Assembly (NCBI RefSeq): GCF_032362555.1
Contig: NC_083520.1
Coordinates: 7,564,001-7,628,000, forward strand
Reading direction: 5' to 3'
Length of the DNA stretch: 64,000 nucleotides
Origin: Amyelois transitella
Lineage: Eukaryota; Arthropoda; Insecta; Lepidoptera; Pyralidae
Positions 13,495 through 27,200 of the stretch are shown here, piece by piece (positions within the stretch are counted from its first letter, which is position 1; each line of letters begins with the position of its first letter). Under the pieces are notes generated by a model. The model saw nothing but the letters and a program-made list of their open reading frames with translations, was not told where the DNA came from and ran no database searches. The position numbers were made by a program, and so were the translations under genes.

Positions 13495-16106
13495 ACTTTT
13501 CTATCTGCCCTTCAGTTATAGTAACGTTGATTAAGTAAAACATAAGACAATTGAAACTAGATTTTTTGAGAACATGTTCATAAATAAGCCCGCTCAAACT
13601 TATAAACTTCTAAAATCCCCGTAGCCTTGCCTAGTATAAATTTTCAGGAAATAATCGAAGCTGTTTAGAAAAGCCAATCATTACCCTGGTCGTTACCCTG
13701 GCCATCAATGTAAATGGCTGACGTCGGCGCCACTGTCCATTATCTACTGCCACCCTATCATCTGGGACATATGCGCTTTACAATTAAGTACTTCGGCTCA
13801 CAATAATGCTAGGCCACGTACGTAATTCCTGGGAATTAATTATGTTTAATGAACTAAAATTTACTGAAAAATATTTTCCTAATGTAGTTTTTCCTTCGAT
13901 GTTTATAACCGATTGATTATGTGCACTTTTTTCCGATTTGTCAGCGACTTTCAATTTTATTTTTTCATAAAGTAAAGCTCATTTTAAAAACATTGTTTTA
14001 ATTAAGAAATTTTATTCAAAAATAAATATTTTTTTTTAAATTGCTTTAATTATTGTTGAGAGAACTGTGTCTTCTGATTTTAATACTAATTACAAAGCAA
14101 TTCCCTTTAATCATTTTTCTATTACAGACATATGTCGGAGCGTTTACTCAATTAGTCTATGAAAGGGATGTACTACAAGGGTTAAATACCTTTAATAGCC
14201 GGTTTAACGAGCCACTTTATTTAGATTGGCTCCCCTAGCGATGAGACATCGGGAATGAGGGATAAGGGCTGTTTTCAATTAACTCTAATCATTGTCATGT
14301 TGTATTTGTTTTTGTTTGTTTGTTTTTGTTTGTAATAATGAAACCAACATTTCAATGAAGTTGTACTAACTGTATCTAATTAAATACTATAAAAGTAGTT
14401 AAAAAAATGTAGGTACCTAATATTAATTTACGACTTATAAATAAACCAGTCCGTTGTTCACATGACACCTATGATTAAAACAATTCTGTATTTTTTTCGG
14501 AAAATTGACACCGGATTATTTATTTGTTTGCTATTTTCTAAAGGTTGCCTGGTTGAGAATACTATTAGAATAAAGTCCTTTAAGGCTCAATGAAGTTTTT
14601 AATAAGTATATAAATCAAGTGACATTTATTTTTTTAGATGTAAAATATACCTTACTATAATGATTATACACTTTTTGAATAAATTCTTTGTAAATGGAAT
14701 CAATAATGTATCAAACACTACACAGAATTTTTCATTAAACAGTTAAAGTTCTCTTCGAACATCAAACTTGTTTAACAACCCACATCCTAATATCGTCATA
14801 CAAAACCAAAGAAAAGAACTTTTATGTTTCTATGTTACTTGTCACGCATTCATATCGATAAATCATAATTTATTGTAATGTAAGACACAGGCCAAACTTA
14901 ACTTATTCCGACGGCGTCGCGGGAAGGAAACGCGCGTCACGCGGCGTCCCCTAACGAGACAGAATTAAACGATACAGTCGTTTTTTTATACACTCCTGTG
15001 TCAAAATTCAAGTAAAAATTTAAGTTTAAGTTAAATATTTGGGAGAGTAATTTTTCATGGTCAAAGACGCAATAAATAAGAGCTGAGGTTGTAATCGGAC
15101 TTTAACGCAAGGAGAAATAAGGTTTAGGAGAGTTATTTCTCTAGAGAACATAAACAATATTTTTAAAATAACATTAATTAAGTTCTTTAAAATTTAAAAG
15201 AGATAAGTTAATTTTTTATCACATTACAGTAATAAAAACATATCTAATCCCACACGACCCCTACTCGTACTTACATCAATTTGTAGTGACAAATAACATC
15301 ACCGATTTTGTAAAAAAAATTGCAATATTTTTTTTGTTGTAGCATTCAAATTTTCTATTTCCTTAAAACAACCGTAGAGCTTTATTATTACAATAAAGAT
15401 TGTATTTAAAGTCTCAAAATATTTAAGAATAACCCCGTAGTTCCAAGAATTCACCGAGTGATGTGACGCGATTCCTGATTAGGTCGTAGTTATTTCCCCT
15501 GCATAATATTTCAATAGCGCAGGAAGATACGTGAGTCGCCGCCTATTTCACTGTTAGTCCATCAACGTATACTATTCCTCACACGAATACATCAAAGACT
15601 ATTCTATGAAAGGAAGCTTTGTTCGGTAAAAAAATATTCAATCGATGGAAATAACTTTGCCTTGGAAACTTGGGAAACGATAAATCCGCTTAATTAGTCA
15701 ATTTAGCTCTCCACTGAAAAGTTTAATTGAAAAAGCTGTAGATTCGATTAAAATTCCGGAACTAAATCTTAGAAGGGTGAATGTGCCTCATTTAGCTATA
15801 TTATATAGTTGACGTGGTCAGTTACGCGTAAAATAGGGGCCGATTACTAGGTATTTCTAATACCTTACTCGTATATGACTGTTATCTTCAAATTGATCTA
15901 GATTATAGTTACGACACTCTTAATGGTAATCGGTTAGAATTATAGGCTGGCCTGGTTATAGATAAGCAAATTTGATTTAATGGATATTTCACGGTATTAT
16001 TTAATATCACAGATCGCCGGATACTAAGTACAGTTAAGCACTTAACTGTTATTATTTATACCGAATCAAGAGAAAGTTATTTGAATCAATTAATTAGAAA
16101 TATTAC

Positions 16107-18749
16107 CTTTTCGCAGACGCTACGACAGGTGCCCTCCGCTTTGCTGCAGCACGCCGATATATCTGAAATGAATTATAGACTCATAAAGTACCAAAACATT
16201 AATGTCGAAATCCACTGACGACAGAATTTCAACCATATAACAATGCATTTTAAATTCTGTATGTCAGTTTAATATTATAATTTTTCCACGATATATTGTA
16301 TTAATAGTCGTGGAGTAAAATGGGTAACTATGTAGGTTTCAAGAGTTACATTAAGATGATAAAGTGCCAGTTATCAAAATTAGACAGCATTCAGATGTAA
16401 GAGATAGTAAAATAAAAATACTTAAAAATAAATAATATTGGCAAAACCTGATTGTTAATATATTTGTTGACATTTATTTTTTAATGCACATCAACCAGTG
16501 AGACGTATGCTACTATGATAACTTAGTAAAAATATAAAATAATGAAAGCTTATCAGTCTTTTTCTATCACAAGCTAATTAGTTGTTGCCACTATTATTTT
16601 TGTCATCAGCTATATACCAATATCGTTTGTTCTGCCATATTTCCTCAGTTTCGTTACCGCGGAACAAGGGCTCAGACGCTCGACAGCTGGGCCCAGGCCA
16701 CAATAAAGTGCCCGTGACACTTACAGATGACTGCCTGAAGCTTTTGATCTATCCGTCTAGCGACGTTTTCTTTGATACTTTTATGGCTTTGGAAATCAAA
16801 ATATTATTTAGGAAATTAACCAAATATAAATAGTTGACGAAACATGCTCATAAATTAATGATTATTTATACTCGTAATATATGAAAATGCAAAGACAAAT
16901 TAATTTCAAGATTAAATAAATATAAGTACATTAGAAATTATCACTTTGAAACTTTGTAAATGTAATATAGTGAGCTTTTCTAGTAAATGTTTTAGTGAGT
17001 TTAAAGAACTACACTATAACCAACCAAAAATAATTCCTTGCAAGTTAAATTACCTAACATAACATTTGTATGCAGAACTTCAAGATTTTCTAATACGTCC
17101 ATAATAAGTACCTGAATTAATTAGATCACAGCTTAATTATACCATACATTTGCGAACCTGTTTGATTAGCCGACTTGATTTTAAAGGATCCAAATTGTAG
17201 AAAGTTTGTAGTTATAAACTCACGGACAACTCTCTAATCGTATCGTAATTATACTGTTAAGGTGGATGTAATGTCTTGTAATATCACAGCAAGTAGATAC
17301 TACGCTGTTGTTTGTCTATATATAAAATTGTCAGCTTAAGCAGAGTGTAAACAACTTATTTTTACACATCATAAGTGTCTAATAATAGTAGATTGTGTCA
17401 TCAACTTGGGTATGAAGTAATGTTTGGACAAAAGAATTAAAGTAGAAGACAACATGAACAGTTTGATAGTGATTGTTGATAGTGGTCTGTCTCTATTAAC
17501 TAGTTGCGCATATGAGGTCAGATTTCAGGTGCTCAGACATCTAGACTGACCCAGGAAGAACTATGCCGCTTCTGATGAAGCTGTCAAAATGCTTAATTAT
17601 ATGGGCATAATATTAGTTACCCTATGTCTGACTTTCAGTGCTCTTAAAGTAAAATAAAAATTGTTATGATGTTCGACTTGTCTTCTAATGAATTCTTGTA
17701 AAGTTATGGATCTTTATACTATCATTCATTATAGTAATACAGTCACGTCTTCATCTCTGATAGGGTAACAGAGCTTTGATTTCAGAGTTTGGTCAACACA
17801 GTCGTGTTTGCATGTCAAAGTATTTTTCATTATCATCATCATATCAGCCGTAGGATGTCCAATGCTGAACATAGGCCTCCCCCAATTACTTCCATCTCAC
17901 TCTATTGAAGGCGGCCTGCATCCAACGTTTTCGTACGAATCTTAACGTAAAAAGTATTTTATAGTTTAAATATCAAAAATATTCAAAGCAAGCCCGTATG
18001 AAATACACTAGTATTCCTTGGCAAGGTTTAATGCAAGCTATCCATTTCGCTAATGGCGGTGTCTTACGCGGGGACATATTATTTATGCAAAATATGGCCG
18101 TAATAATAAACTAGCCGGGACACTATTCGATAGAGATGTTTATTGATCGAAATCTGAGCTCAACCATCGAGTTTACAAATTAAATACAGCATTTATTTCT
18201 TAGAGAAAGTACTATTCGTGATGTGTAATGCTTTTTTATATTAAAATTTACAATGAATGTGGAAATCAAATTAATGTTCGTATACATTAATTTGATTTCC
18301 ACATGCATCCGTGTATTTCCGTGTGTTTGAATAGGTAATTATTTTATTCAGTTCATATAAGTTGAGAAATTGTTTTATGATAATAAATAAATAAAGGATA
18401 GAAAGATATATATTATATGTAAGAAGTATAGACTTAACTGTCATTTATAACATAGACATGTACTTTTTTCTGTAAACTTGTTGCAAACATTACAACATCC
18501 GTTGAACTCCTAAACTACTCTTCTGATCTTTAAAAGTGTTTTACAACTTACCTTGTATTCTGCATAGGCTTCCCTTCTAGGCTAAAAACTGGCCATGTTT
18601 CCTGAGTGAATTCTGATGCTCATGGTTATCCTGCAATATTATACATAGTATAATTATTATTTAAATAACAATTTACCTTGTGTATCGCCCTGCCCCACGG
18701 CGGCGATGGCCAGCAGCAGCCGCGCCAGCCACCACCACGAGACGCGCAT
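16107..18749 (-). CDS. RECK: RECK-like cysteine-knot membrane protein, first two coding exons
   Basis: Two minus-strand exons join in frame. Exon 1 (18749-18677, donor CAAG|GTAAAT) encodes a signal peptide, MRVSWWWLARLLLAIAAVGQ then GDTQ. An in-frame ATG eight codons upstream (18773) is less likely because it would bury the hydrophobic start. Exon 2 (16162-16107, acceptor ATTTCAG, donor AAAAG|GTAATA) encodes ISACCSKAEGTCRSVCEK. The CC-x6-C-x3-C pattern is that of the N-terminal cysteine knots of RECK, a GPI-anchored glycoprotein that restrains metalloproteases and, in vertebrates, acts as a Wnt7 co-receptor. The introns are long (2.5 kb, then more than 15 kb), and the remaining exons should lie left of the window. 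With 42 residues visible the assignment is tentative. Another secreted cysteine-rich protein is possible. Confidence 0.55.
17829..17932. repeat. LINE 3'-end fragment (GCTGAACATAGGCCTCCCCC type)
   Basis: It carries GTAGGATGTCCAATGCTGAA followed by CATAGGCCTCCCCC, a motif I know as very common in lepidopteran genomes at the end of a LINE reading frame. A related fragment lies at 63098-63296 (GGACATAGGCCTCTTCC). Confidence 0.65.
18257..18304. repeat. perfect 21-bp inverted repeat with 6-base loop
   Basis: The left arm (18257-18277, starting ATGTGGAAATC) is the exact reverse complement of the right arm (18284-18304, ending GATTTCCACAT). The loop is TCGTAT. It lies in the first intron of the RECK-like gene. 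No transposon feature surrounds it. Confidence 0.9.
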
Positions 18750-19321
18750 GGTGACCCTGCCATCGATCACCATCTTGCTTCATCAATATGCTTCTGACAT
18801 TTTGGGGCTATCTGAAAAATCACCATTTGCCTTTACCAAGTTTCTAGAGCAATTTAAAGTTAGAAAAAAGAAGTAGGTATCTAATAATTTTTAATAAAAA
18901 ATATATTTTTTTTTAATTCCTAAAGTCCTTATTTAGTATTGCTTATCTTGTTTTTAACATCATTAACACAAACATTTGTACAATATGGCATTATATGTAT
19001 AAATTCCGATTAAACATGAAAGAAAATAGGACTTTACATTAAATTTCATTACAATGGGTAGGCCATTTCAGCCTCCTATTATTTTATGTGCACTTTATCT
19101 ACTTTCTGGTTTATGGTGTCTGAAGGGAACAGACCTCGAGCTAAAAGCTTCAGGTCTTCTGAAGTGAATCAATAGCTGAACAAACAACTCTATGATGAGA
19201 GAGATCTTTTTAATTAGCTCAATAACTACACACATTACATAACTACTTATTTGTGTATTAGATTTAGCGGTGTAGTTTCCGGCAGTTTAGAATAGAATAT
19301 CTTTCCAATGGATGTCGTAAA

Positions 19322-19496
19322 TTGCGACTAAGGCTAGACTTATAGACTTGAGATGCCTCTTGTAGGCGATGTGCTAGCAACCTGTCACTATTTGAATCTC
19401 AATTCTATCATAAAGCCGTACAGTTTAACGTGGCCTTTACACTTGAAAAGACTGTTATTCTACCCCGCAAGGAATATAAACGTGACTATATGTGGA
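19322..19496 (+). repeat. dispersed repeat, GCTAGCAACCTGTCACT family, copy 3
   Basis: Nearly full length: GCGACTAAGG...GGCGATGTGCTAGCAACC, TGTCACTATTTGAATCTCAA, AACGTGGCC and ACCCCGCAAGGAATATAAAC, in order. Confidence 0.85.
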
Positions 19497-21584
19497 TCCA
19501 CAATTTTAGTATTCATACCTAGACATGATAAGAAATTCACTGTTTCTCAAACTTAACTTTGTAAAGAACATTATTTACAGTGTAAACATACAGAGGCGTG
19601 CGAAACTCAACTGATCTCGTATAAAAATGTTTTACGACCTCCTTAGGGGTAAATTTCTGTTTTACCTGCCCATATTATCTTTTTAGGGGTTTCAGTTATG
19701 TAGTTTGCGTAATCGTTATGAAACAAAATTAACTTTATTTAACCCACGGTAGGTACATATTTTCCTGTGTACTATTATAAATTTCCTATGTTAACTACTT
19801 AGGTATCTATTTATCACACATAAATTCATTTCTTAATAGAATTGAACAAACCTTATACCTACCATTTACTTTTTCATCATTGCAGGATCATTTACTTTAT
19901 TTTTTTTTTCATTTTCGTCAATATTATCTCATTTAATTTTAAAACAAGACTTATCTTTACATTATTAAAATTTATTATGTGTACTTACCTAATCTAGGCA
20001 CTTCATCTTCTTCTAGATTAAAGAAGCTCGGTATACTCGTATGTCACTAAGAATTGAGAACAGTAGCACAGAATCAATAATTCTAAAATATTAAAACTTT
20101 TAACAATAATTATTTATTAAAAACTTTAGCTTAATATATATTTTTATATTATTTTATACCTTATTTGATTAGAGTTAAAATCATAGGTACTTCTTGTTCA
20201 TTTGCACATTTATTTGAATCACTATCTCCACCAAACGATTTGTTTTTATTTACAACACACCGATATATTACGCGCGCTTTTCCGAAACCACTCCGGAATA
20301 CTACACTGCCAACCTCTCTCGCGCCGAATTGACGCGTTACTAAATAGACCGGCATAAATTCATTCAACTCCAGCCTCTACGTCGTATGTCCTCTTCTTCC
20401 TCGTGTTTTTTGATATATCTTTGTCTTCTTCGCACGCTTCCGCCTGATGAACCCCATTGTGCTCGTTAGTCATTAATTAATTCTGCATAAGAAAATTACT
20501 TTTAATTTAAACGGTGCACAGATGGGACCGATTGTGAGCAGCCAGTGTCGCCAGGGACAGAGTTGTAAACTATGAGATTTTGCACCAGTGCTAACTCAAA
20601 ACTTTATCAACTGATTCACAGTGTAATATTTCTACTGAATTTATATCATTTACATAAGTATTATTATTTGTTTAAACTTTTTAGCACATAAACTGAACAA
20701 CAGGTGGATGTCGATCCTTTGAACTAAAATATTTACCAAAGTAATAATGTATAATATGTACTAAAAAAATTACATAAGATACCATAAAACTAAAAAAAAT
20801 ATATCATACGTCATGTAAAAATAATACATTAAATACAACATTTCCCATTTCTAAAAAAAAATACATCTTAGAAGTAAATAACTGTTTTATGTGATGAATA
20901 TTTCTATAGCAATCATTTCAAATAACACAACAATCATTTCAATAAACTTGGCAAACTAAAGACGTAAGATCGTGAAGGAACAAATGGAAATTTATAGCGT
21001 TTCAGCGCGACTTCTGTTCGCGCTCAGTTCATTATGCACTTGATGCAAAGTAATGGCCGTACGGATTGCAAGTCGAATATTTTGCCTGTCCGAACCGAAT
21101 GCACAAACTATGAAAAGTTTTTCTTATAAGAAAACGATTCGAAGCGGTCACTAATTAATTTTTGTAAAAGAACATAATTTTTTGTGGTACTAGTGAAAAT
21201 ACTTAAAGTCAACAATCTGCACCAAAAAACAAAATGTCGAAAGTTCAAAACATCCTAAAGAGCTAGTTGAGCGTAAAATTGTGCAGAATGCAGTCCTCGT
21301 TAGTGCTACCTGCAAAAGATGTGCCGTCTCCATGCACTTGAACCACTTGAGTGGCGCCACTATTCCATATTTTTTTTGTATACCGCTATTTATCTTTTCA
21401 TGCAGGATTTTTGCAGATTGGTAAATTCTCAACAGCAGATTACCCCCGCGTGTTTTATATAGCCGATCCCTCTTTCCGAGCACTTGATACCTATAGGTAC
21501 TATTTATGTAAAGCCATGCTACAGTTCTCTTGTCCGGAGTCAAGGTAGTGCAATTTTTTTTCCAAAAGTACACAGTTCATCCAT

Positions 21585-21735
21585 ACTTTATATTATAAAT
21601 GTGTAAGTGTGTTTGTTCGTTCGTAGGTATTTTACGTCAAAATTACTAAACCAATCTCCATGCAATTTTGCATACGATACATACGATAAGGACATAGGGT
21701 TTTTTTACGCGGGGATTCGGAAGTAGGTATCTATA
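21585..21735 (+). repeat. Helitron-like repeat fragment
   Basis: It starts ATATTATAAATGTGTAAGTG, has TTACTAAACCAATCTCCATG in the middle and ends ACGCGGGGATTC. This is a diverged version of the lepidopteran non-autonomous Helitron seen intact at 55539-55743. Confidence 0.6.
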
Positions 21736-22576
21736 TGATATATGATAACACTTTAAAGAAAATTTAAATAAAACATAGGCATTAACATTTGAAAAAAAAG
21801 GGGCAGTCTCCTAAAAAAAATTACCTACTTATATTCAATATGAAATACCTATAAAAAATCGATGCACTCAATATAGACTCTGATTCAATATACCTATGAG
21901 ATAGAGTATTTCATGAATAAATTCACATAGGACGGATACAAATGTGAATGCCTGAGCTTGGCTAAAGGGGATTCAGGCAGACAAGGATAGATTCGATGCC
22001 GGTAACTAGGTATCAATATAATGAGTCAAATCAGTCGATCTTTGGCGTTTCCTAATCATTAAGAATGAATCCTTTGGTACCTTTAGTAAATACAGCTATT
22101 AAAACAGTAATAGTGGAGGCTTTTTTCATTGCATTGGTACCACAGTGCATCACGGACAACTATTTATAAAATTTATAAATACGCCAACGATCACGAGTTA
22201 AATTCCCATTATTGATTTCAGAACTTCAAGTACTTACATACAAGCATTCATAAAACTACGGCTCTTTCCAGAGGGGCTCTCTCCATACTTCTTTCGCATG
22301 AAATAACTGGGAAATATGCAACTTTCTATCGGATGTCGTAATATTAATATTGAGCAATCCCAGCAATTGTCCAACGCAAGGTACTTCCGAAACGATTAAT
22401 CATTTCTTTAGTTTTCTACCGCGCCAGTTATTTTTATGCAAAATACGCAAACAAAGCGACGCCACGCGACGTTGACGGATGGCGTCGCGGTAACGCAGAA
22501 TATTTAATGTACGAATTTTTAAGTTTATTATTATGATTATAATAATTGTTTTATTTAAAAGTAAATAAATAAATAA

Positions 22577-22614
22577 AAACACTCACACAAACACTCACAC
22601 AAACACTCACACAT
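22577..22614. repeat. short tandem repeat, CACTCACACAAA x3
   Basis: Three successive units of 12 bases (CACTCACACAAA, the last truncated) just after an AATA run. Confidence 0.85.
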
Positions 22615-22779
22615 AACCCAAAACATCAACTTGAAACCCCCATCCACAAATCTACAATACACAACCAAATTCCCCGCGGTGCTTCCCATACCTAGACATA
22701 AGTACTTAGTATAACTTACCTACCTGTATATTTAATTCCACTTCATTCAACACATAGACAGCCCAACATAAATGCTATG

Positions 22780-23755
22780 TAACTCCAAGGGTGGGGCCTA
22801 GCTACCTGTAGCACAGGTTCCTTCAGGAACCTATAACAGGAACTAGCCTCCAGCCAGAGGTGAACTCTGTTGATACCAAGCAATTAAATAAAATGTATAA
22901 AACCTAGTTATAAAATAATCTTAAGGCTCACCTTTGTAAAGAGGAAAATAAACGTATTTTATTATTATATTATTATGTTGGTACATGTAAAATGTGCACG
23001 GGCCCATAGGGACCCGGTCATTTGGGAGGCGTTCATGGGGCCGAAGCCAACATGAAGAGGCCCTTTGGTACCTTTTGTTCTAGAGTGAGATGGCTGCAGC
23101 TGTGGAGGTCTGTCCCTTGATGAACCATTGTGATACACCAACGGACAGCCCTCCACAGCTGCCAAACTATTGCCAGGAAGGGATTTACTTAATTTGGGTC
23201 ATGCGGATGGGATGCTAGTGGATTGGATTACTGGGCTATGGAGTGAGATACGGACATCTGCCTCGAAAATCTCTCACGTAATTTTGTTTAGGCAGATGGT
23301 GACTTGCTGCTCATTGGCTATACAGCAGCCTGTGGGCACCCTAAATAAGCCACCATGCGGCGGCCAGGGCGCAACACGTTAAAAGCAGCTATAGGATGCC
23401 GAGAGGTGCGGCCCCGGTTTCACGAGCACGAGGTATGACCCCGTGCTGGTTTCCCCGCTATTACGCCATTACGTGCAATACACTTCCATCCTGGAGCATA
23501 GGATCTGCTCTTGCGACTCCACTCTGGCCGGCCGACTAAGGCAAGGCAGAGGCGGGGAAAGTGTTACTGTGTGTATGTGTGTGTATGGCGCATGTCTGTA
23601 TGTTCCCCAGGAGGTAGGGTCCGTGGTGTCGCCACTCACCAACAGCTTCGCCACAAGCCGCCCCGCGGAGACTGACTGCACTGGGAAGGAAACCCTTCCA
23701 CAGAGGGCGATGGGGTCGTCACGTCCCTACGCCTTTATTATTATTATTATTATTT
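22780..23755 (+). mobile_element. two retroelement 3' tails in tandem, each ending in TTA repeats
   Basis: 22780-22975 contains the small hairpin CAGGTTCCTTCAGGAACCT and ends TTTTATTATTATATTATTAT. It is followed at once by a GC-rich block (22977-23740) ending in an ATT/TTA microsatellite (23738-23754). The GC-rich block shows no credible coding frame. Its composition contrast and TTA tail fit a non-LTR element 3' UTR; the family is not identified. Confidence 0.5.
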
Positions 23756-23851
23756 GACTAGTAGAATTCACTTTATAGATGCAAATAAACTAATAATATA
23801 CATTTTATCAAAACAATCGTCAAATAACTTGGAATTCTCCATTTAGGCATT

Positions 23852-23987
23852 TTAGGCTGGCTTTTAGGTGATGGGCTAGCATGTTGTCACTATTTAAATG
23901 TTAATTTCAGCCGTTCAGCTGAAGTCTTTTCAAGACGATTGGCTCTGTCTACCCTGTAAGGGTTAAAACCGTGATTATATGTATGCA
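23852..23987 (+). repeat. dispersed repeat, GCTAGCAACCTGTCACT family, copy 4
   Basis: A copy with GATGGGCTAGCATGTTGTCA, CAAGACGATTGGCTCTGTCT and ACCCTGTAAGGG, then an ATGTATGCAT tail. Confidence 0.75.
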
Positions 23988-24207
23988 TCTTATCATCACT
24001 TAAACCAACAAAATTTAAAAAGTCCTGAGATTACTATGTTAATCAATTACAATCTTATGTTTCTCAATTTGCCGAGTAAGTTAACACAACATAAAAAAGT
24101 AATAAAAAAATAGGAAGGTTGTATCACTATATCTACTCATAACCATCTAGATAAAAACATTTATACAAAATGTCTCTTACAAGTATTTTTGACTAAGAAA
24201 TGCAATA

Positions 24208-27200
24208 ATGCCATATTTCTACAAACACGCCATGTGGCTGAACAAAAATGAGTGGAACAGACTGAAAACGCAAGCAAACCCACCAGAATCGCCACGAAAA
24301 GAGATGAACGAACCTAGTAACGATTTAATTGAGAAGTCCCAACAGTGGATCAAGACATGGCCGGATTCCATTGAAGTAATGTCAAAAAATCCTTTGAACT
24401 AATATAGATATTATAAAAGCAGCGAACATTAAGTTGAACAACGGCCTTTCAACCTTTGCCACATAATTCTAACAGCTTGTAATCATTTCTATATTGTCTT
24501 TATATAAATATATAACACAAGCTGCACCCCTAAGCTTCGCTCGCGTGGAAATTTAGGATGAAAAGAACCTTTTTTGTTATTCCAGGTTACATTCTACCCG
24601 TGTTATAAATTTCATTAAAATCCGTCCAGTGGATTTCGTGTGAAAGCATAACAAACATACACATATCCACAGATATTTACAAAATTTTCGCATGCATAAT
24701 AATTAGTAGGAGGTTACTACTAAATATAAAAACAACAGCCACATATGATAGTAAGAGTTATAGGTACCAGCCACCTATCCCTACTAAAATTTTAAATGCG
24801 AAAGTAGATATTACTTGTTTGTCTCATAAATCGTAGCATCGCTACAAATGGCTACGACTGATAGCTACGGCTACGTCGCGGTTATATTAGCTATTTACGG
24901 AAATATTTATTATGCTACAAACATATTATGTATTTACAACTAGCTTTTGCGGGGGCATTTACTCCCATGGAGTAAATGCCAGTTTATTTGTTACAAACAA
25001 ACAAAATTACAATTTATTACTTTTAGTGTGGATTTTCTGTTGAACATATCTTAAATGTGTAAAAATTTTAAAAACATAATACATTCTATTCTTTAGTGTC
25101 ATGTCAATCGAGTTAAAAAAAGGAAAGATAAAAATCACGAAAAAGAAATCGCTGAAGTGAAAGCGTTTCTGAAACAGAAGAAACAGGACAACACTAAGCA
25201 GGTTATCGCCAAGGCCAGGCAGCTCATTTTCGAAGGTAGTTCTTATGGAAAACAACTTCTAAGGTAAACGTTAAAAATATTATATTCAACATAAGTCTTC
25301 CTTCTCCTGGCTATAGTCCCGGTTGCATCCTCAGCACTCTGTAGAGGAGCCCGGGGCCTACCCCGGGCATCACCCAATCCAGGATCTATAGTCAAGGGCC
25401 TACCCTTGACCATGGATCCTGGATTGGGAGAGTCAGATTTTTACACGAAGCGACTCCCATCTGACCTCCTCAACCTTTGCAGGGGAACGTAATCCGTATT
25501 GGATCATATGGTTGCACACCCAGTAGCCTGAATGTGCAGGTTTCCTCACGATGTTTTCTTCTGCTTTTAACATACATATTCACATACGTTTAAACAAGCC
25601 TCTTTCGCTTCATCCCCATGCAATCCATGACACTCTTTATACAAGCTCGTCGGATTACGGAACCCTAGACCTGAACTTTTGCCATGACGTCCCATAGGGT
25701 ACATATGTTCGTCTTGGTCTGCCCCTTCCAATGCGTGCTTAACGCACACACTCTCCCTAAAGTTGACAAAGACATTTGTAAAAAGAGAACCGCCTCCATA
25801 TCGATATCCTCATTTTTAAAGTGAATTAAACTTCTAAAACCTTCTCCTTAGTAATAAACATTTTCTTGAAAACTACATCAAAATAGGTTCAGCGAAACAT
25901 TCATACATACAAACATAACTACAAGTCAAACAGAGAACTACCTTTTTTAAGGTGGTTAAAAACATTATAACAAATCTTATTTTAGTGCTCTAGTTGCATC
26001 GAAGGTAATCGAAGAAAGGGAGCTACAAATAGCATTCAAAAAGGAAATTAAAGAGGAACAACAAGAATTGGAAAAAGAGAAAGGCGACGAAGACCTTTAC
26101 TTTTGTAAAACAGATCTAAATGAACAAAACAAGCAACGGAAAAAGAAAAACGTTTTATTCGCTTTAGAGAACAAAAACATGTATGTATACAAGTTAGACA
26201 TCTACCTATTATTTGTACGAATGCCGGGTACTTTTCACGTGAGCGAAGCCGCGGACGAAAGCTAGCACTAATATAACACCACACCTTTTCCCAAAGGGTA
26301 AGGTAGATGATAAATCATTTCATTACCTTTTTTATTTTCGTATTTTCGATAATTAAATTAATTTTCTTACAAAAACAATAAAAAAAATAGTTCATCGACA
26401 TAATCACATTTAATAAGTACTTAGTTGTTATTGCATATTAAAATGTAAAAACATAACACTTACTATTTTCGCGATGAACGACATATTAAATGTTTTATAA
26501 CTATTGATAGATAAAACATTATTCTTTAACGATACATAGGCATGAAACTCAAAATGCAAAAATGAAGAAAAACAAACAGGAAGAATCCCGTTTAGAGAGG
26601 GAGGATGCGACACTTATGCAGGAGTTGCTGGTCTATGAGAAACAGGAAGAGGTTGGTTAACATTTCTCCAAATGTACTAAACGAGTACTAGTTTACTTCA
26701 GCGTAGGCGTATCCTGATAATGATAACATATTTGTTGAAAGTGGGTTTTAGGTATACCAAAATACCTATATCGTTAGATATATAACTTACATCCTCAAAA
26801 TTTTTAAAAATAAAAAAGAACGTAAAACAAAAGAAAAGTATAAACGAATTTGTACCTCGTGTTTTGTTTTATTTATCAAGGTACATGTTTTTGTAATAAA
26901 CGTGATAGGTAAATCTTGCCATTTGGATCAGTTCGTACTTGGTTTGTACAGAGCACGTAGACCAAAGAGTAGACTAAATGTGGGTGGAACGCCACAAAAC
27001 CTTGGTAATTACTCGGATGTTATAGGTATTCCAATGAATCAGTCGAAATTCAACTTACTTTTTTTATAGAAAAGGTTAAAACAATGTGAAGAAGAACAAA
27101 TACGAAAATATGAAAAAGATATGCAGGAATTTCGAGAAGCTAAAATAAAACGGGAGATCGAAAATGATAAAAAAATTGAAAAAGCAAAGAAAGAGCACGA

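Larger units (their letters stand above)
18774..24207. other. intergenic stretch between the RECK-like gene and the CFAP210-like gene
   Basis: No gene recognised. Minus-strand promoter or 5' leader of the RECK-like gene may lie here; a mildly GC-richer patch at 20250-20450 is a candidate only. Repeats: CTAGCAACCTGTCACT family (19322-19496 and 23852-23987), Helitron-like scrap (21585-21735), tandem CACTCACACAAA units (22577-22614) and two retroelement tails (22780-23755). A minus open frame of 127 codons at 21190-21573 matches nothing I recognise and has no splice or codon support. Confidence 0.55.

Noticed and set aside
21190-21573. Minus-strand open frame of 127 codons
   Set aside because: It resembles nothing I know. 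Composition is ordinary intergenic and no splice context links it to other exons. Left unassigned.
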